From positions 1 to 7,235 of the forward strand of contig CAMLSH010000195.1 of NCBI GenBank assembly GCA_946482625.1: a stretch of 7,235 bases of DNA, read 5' to 3'. The DNA comes from an uncultured Opitutaceae bacterium (GTDB lineage: Bacteria > Verrucomicrobiota > Verrucomicrobiae > Opitutales > Opitutaceae). This document shows positions 6,031 to 7,235 of this stretch, piece by piece. Both the position numbers and the translations under genes were made by a program. Numbering within the stretch: the first letter of the stretch is position 1; each line of letters starts with the position of its first letter. The notes under the pieces are model-generated. The model had not been told where the DNA came from. It worked only from the letters and a program-made list of their open reading frames with translations, and ran no database searches.

Positions 6031-7017
6031 ATGATAAATTTTCCCGAAGCTGGCACCGGTGTTACCGGGATCGCGTGGAACCGGCGGGTTTTTCTCCGCG
6101 TTTGTCTCGTCCTTATGGCGGGCTGGCTGGCGCTGGGCGGAGCGCGTGCGCGTGCGGCGGAGGTGCCGGAAGGTGAGGCGAGACGGGCGGGCGGTGGGAC
6201 GGAGGCCGGCGAGTGGCGTTACCGCGTCGCCGTGGTGGATTTGATGATTTTGAAACGGCAGAAACTGAGCGCGTTGCCCCTCGCCAAGGAACTCGGGGCG
6301 GACGGGCTGGAGGTGGACATGGGCGGGCTCGGGCAGCGGGAGACGTTCGACAACCGGCTGGCGGACGAGGCGGTGCAGCAGCAGTACCTCGATCAGGCGA
6401 AAGCGTTGGGGCTGGAGTTTTGCTCGGTGGCGATGACGGGGTTTTATGCGCAGTCATTTGCCACGCGGCCGACCTATGAGCGGATGGTGGGCGATGCGAT
6501 TGACACGGCGAAGGCGCTCGGCGTGAAGGTGGTTTTCCTGCCGCTGGGTGTGCAGGGCGATTTGGTGAAGAACCCGGAGTTGCGGCCGCGGATCGTGGAG
6601 CGGCTGAAGGTCGTCGGAGCGATGGCGGAGAACGCGAACGTGACGATCGGGCTGGAGACGGCGCTCGATGCGGCGGGGGAGGTGGCGTTGCTCGATGAGG
6701 TCGGGTCGGACGCGGTGAAGAGTTATTTCAATTTCTCGAACGCGTTGAAGAACGGGCGCGATCTGCACGCGGAGCTGCGGACGTTGGGAGCGGGACGGAT
6801 TTGTCAGATCCACGCGACGGATGACGACGGTGTGTGGTTAGAGAACAACCCGCGGATCGATCTGAAAGCCGTGAAGGCGACGCTCGATGCGATGGGCTGG
6901 CGCGGGTGGCTCGTGGTGGAGCGGTCGCGGGACGCAAAGCGGTCGGGAGCAGCGGACGTGAGGTGGAATTACTCGGCAAATGTGAAGTTCTTGAAGGGCG
7001 TGTTTCAGGCGGAGTAA
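6031..7017 (+). CDS. Tat-exported sugar phosphate isomerase/epimerase-like TIM-barrel protein
   Basis: A 328-residue protein of the xylose-isomerase-like TIM barrel group (PF01261). Residues 14-43 form a signal peptide with a twin-arginine motif, NRRVFLR (17-23), a hydrophobic core (VCLVLMAGWLALGG) and ARARAAE at the cleavage region, so export of a folded, probably metal-loaded protein is likely. The barrel starts near residue 64 (YRVAVVDLMILKRQKLSALP). Family features are LAKELGADGLEVDMG (84-98), IGLET with metal-ligand candidate Glu209, YFNFSNALKNGRDL (232-245), QIHATDD with His261, and WLVVERSRD with Glu297. The site usually held by a metal-binding Asp appears to be Asn234. Homologues act on sugars, keto-sugars or inositols; the substrate is not evident. 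The ATG at 6031 is preferred because a GTG at 6004 would place the start right against the operator-like palindrome. Neither start has a Shine-Dalgarno. Confidence 0.85.
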   Translation: MINFPEAGTGVTGIAWNRRVFLRVCLVLMAGWLALGGARARAAEVPEGEARRAGGGTEAGEWRYRVAVVDLMILKRQKLSALPLAKELGADGLEVDMGGLGQRETFDNRLADEAVQQQYLDQAKALGLEFCSVAMTGFYAQSFATRPTYERMVGDAIDTAKALGVKVVFLPLGVQGDLVKNPELRPRIVERLKVVGAMAENANVTIGLETALDAAGEVALLDEVGSDAVKSYFNFSNALKNGRDLHAELRTLGAGRICQIHATDDDGVWLENNPRIDLKAVKATLDAMGWRGWLVVERSRDAKRSGAADVRWNYSANVKFLKGVFQAE

Positions 7018-7034
7018 GCGCGGTGTTGGCGGAG

Positions 7035-7056
7035 GCCACGCTGGGGACAGCGCGGC
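7035..7056. terminator. Stem-loop after the isomerase-like gene
   Basis: GCCACGCTG and CAGCGCGGC can pair over nine positions around a GGGA loop, with a single A-C mismatch in plus-strand RNA that becomes a U-G wobble in minus-strand RNA. It begins 17 nt after the stop at 7017. No T-tract follows, so a factor-independent terminator is doubtful; a 3'-end stabilising hairpin is another option. Confidence 0.35.
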
Positions 7057-7079
7057 TACACGGACAGCGAAGAGATCGG

Positions 7080-7117
7080 ATGGGTCTTATAGGTCCTGTG
7101 GGACTTATAGGACCTAT
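7080..7117 (+). repeat. 9-nt periodic palindromic repeat forming a long tetraloop hairpin
   Basis: Four 9-nt units lie head to tail at 7082-7090, 7091-7099, 7100-7108 and 7109-7117, with consensus RGGWCYTRT. Units 1+2 and 3+4 form two 18-bp copies identical at 15 positions. The array also pairs with itself: 7080-7096 pairs with 7101-7117 around the loop TGTG. This gives 17 pairs in plus-strand RNA, three of them G-U wobbles (7082/7115, 7087/7110, 7092/7105). It sits between convergent genes, 62 nt after one stop and 12 nt before the other. A dispersed intergenic repeat or a transcription end signal are the likely roles; no T-tract follows. Confidence 0.65.
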
Positions 7118-7129
7118 GTCTGGGTGGAC

Positions 7130-7235
7130 TCAGTCGATCGGGCCCGTGGTGGGGGTGGCGTCGAGTTCGTGGCAGGCTTTGATGTAGGAGGCGGCGGACC
7201 AGGCTTGGAAGGCTTTGCCCATGGGGCGGCCGGTG
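7130..7235 (-). CDS. C-terminus of a probable (alpha/alpha)6-barrel glycosidase (debranching or invertase-like)
   Basis: Reading the minus strand into the window gives 34 residues and a TGA at 7132-7130; the rest of the gene is beyond the right edge. The sequence TGRPMGKAFQAWSAASYI followed by KACHEL resembles the closing helix motif (G-K-x(2)-Q-x-W-S-x-A-x-Y) of GH100 neutral invertases and of amylo-alpha-1,6-glucosidase/glycogen-debranching proteins. Either would fit the carbohydrate-related neighbours. The tail after the helix (LDATPTTGPID) is short and polar. With so little sequence the family is a guess, although coding in this frame is convincing. Confidence 0.45.
   Translation of the reverse strand, partial: TGRPMGKAFQAWSAASYIKACHELDATPTTGPID

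Noticed and set aside
7082..7117. CRISPR-like repeat
   Set aside because: The units are 9 nt long, contiguous and degenerate, with no spacers and no cas genes nearby.
6834..7187. Plus-strand frame encoding a collagen-like GLIGPVGLIGPM stretch
   Set aside because: The repeat is a by-product of the 9-nt periodic DNA at 7082-7117, and the frame overlaps the end of the isomerase-like gene out of phase.

Overview
The window is GC-rich DNA from a carbohydrate-degrading bacterium, most likely a verrucomicrobium of the Opitutaceae type. That placement is an inference. It rests on an ECF sigma factor of the PF07638/ECF43 kind followed by a Hanks-type Ser/Thr kinase with a typical N-terminal module, on exported glycosidases, on a Tat-exported sugar isomerase-like protein, and on most genes lacking a clear Shine-Dalgarno sequence. 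No marker gene settles the taxonomy.

Layout. Positions 1-1308 (minus strand) hold a two-gene regulatory unit: an ECF sigma factor (748-1308) and, 31 nt downstream, the first 238 residues of a Ser/Thr protein kinase that runs off the left edge. A 183-bp divergent spacer (1309-1491), with a G-quadruplex-type motif and one AT-rich island, separates it from a large exported GH31 enzyme on the plus strand (1492-4428; alpha-xylosidase/alpha-glucosidase type with a PA14 domain). This gene converges, with only 24 nt between stops, on a minus-strand gene (4453-5838) for an exported protein of the 'glucoamylase' PF10091/GH144 type, a family that includes beta-1,2-glucanases.

A second divergent spacer (5839-6030) carries a near-palindrome centred on CG that looks like a LacI-family operator, 30 nt before the start of a plus-strand gene (6031-7017) for a Tat-exported sugar phosphate isomerase/epimerase-like TIM barrel. 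After it lies a short convergent spacer (7018-7129) with two stem-loops. The second is built from a 9-nt periodic repeat and can fold into a long tetraloop hairpin. The last 106 bp are the C-terminus of a minus-strand gene resembling (alpha/alpha)6-barrel debranching or invertase-type glycosidases.

Together the genes suggest a glycan-use neighbourhood: extracytoplasmic enzymes for alpha-linked and possibly beta-1,2-linked sugars, a periplasmic sugar-modifying protein, and two likely layers of control, a LacI-type repressor site and a kinase-controlled sigma factor. The link between the sigma/kinase pair and the hydrolases is only positional. No tRNA, rRNA, CRISPR array, transposase or integrase was seen. 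The best candidates for something undescribed are the 9-nt periodic hairpin at 7080-7117, the operator-like palindrome at 5979-6000, and the kinase/sigma pair with a threonine in place of an acidic residue of region 2.2.
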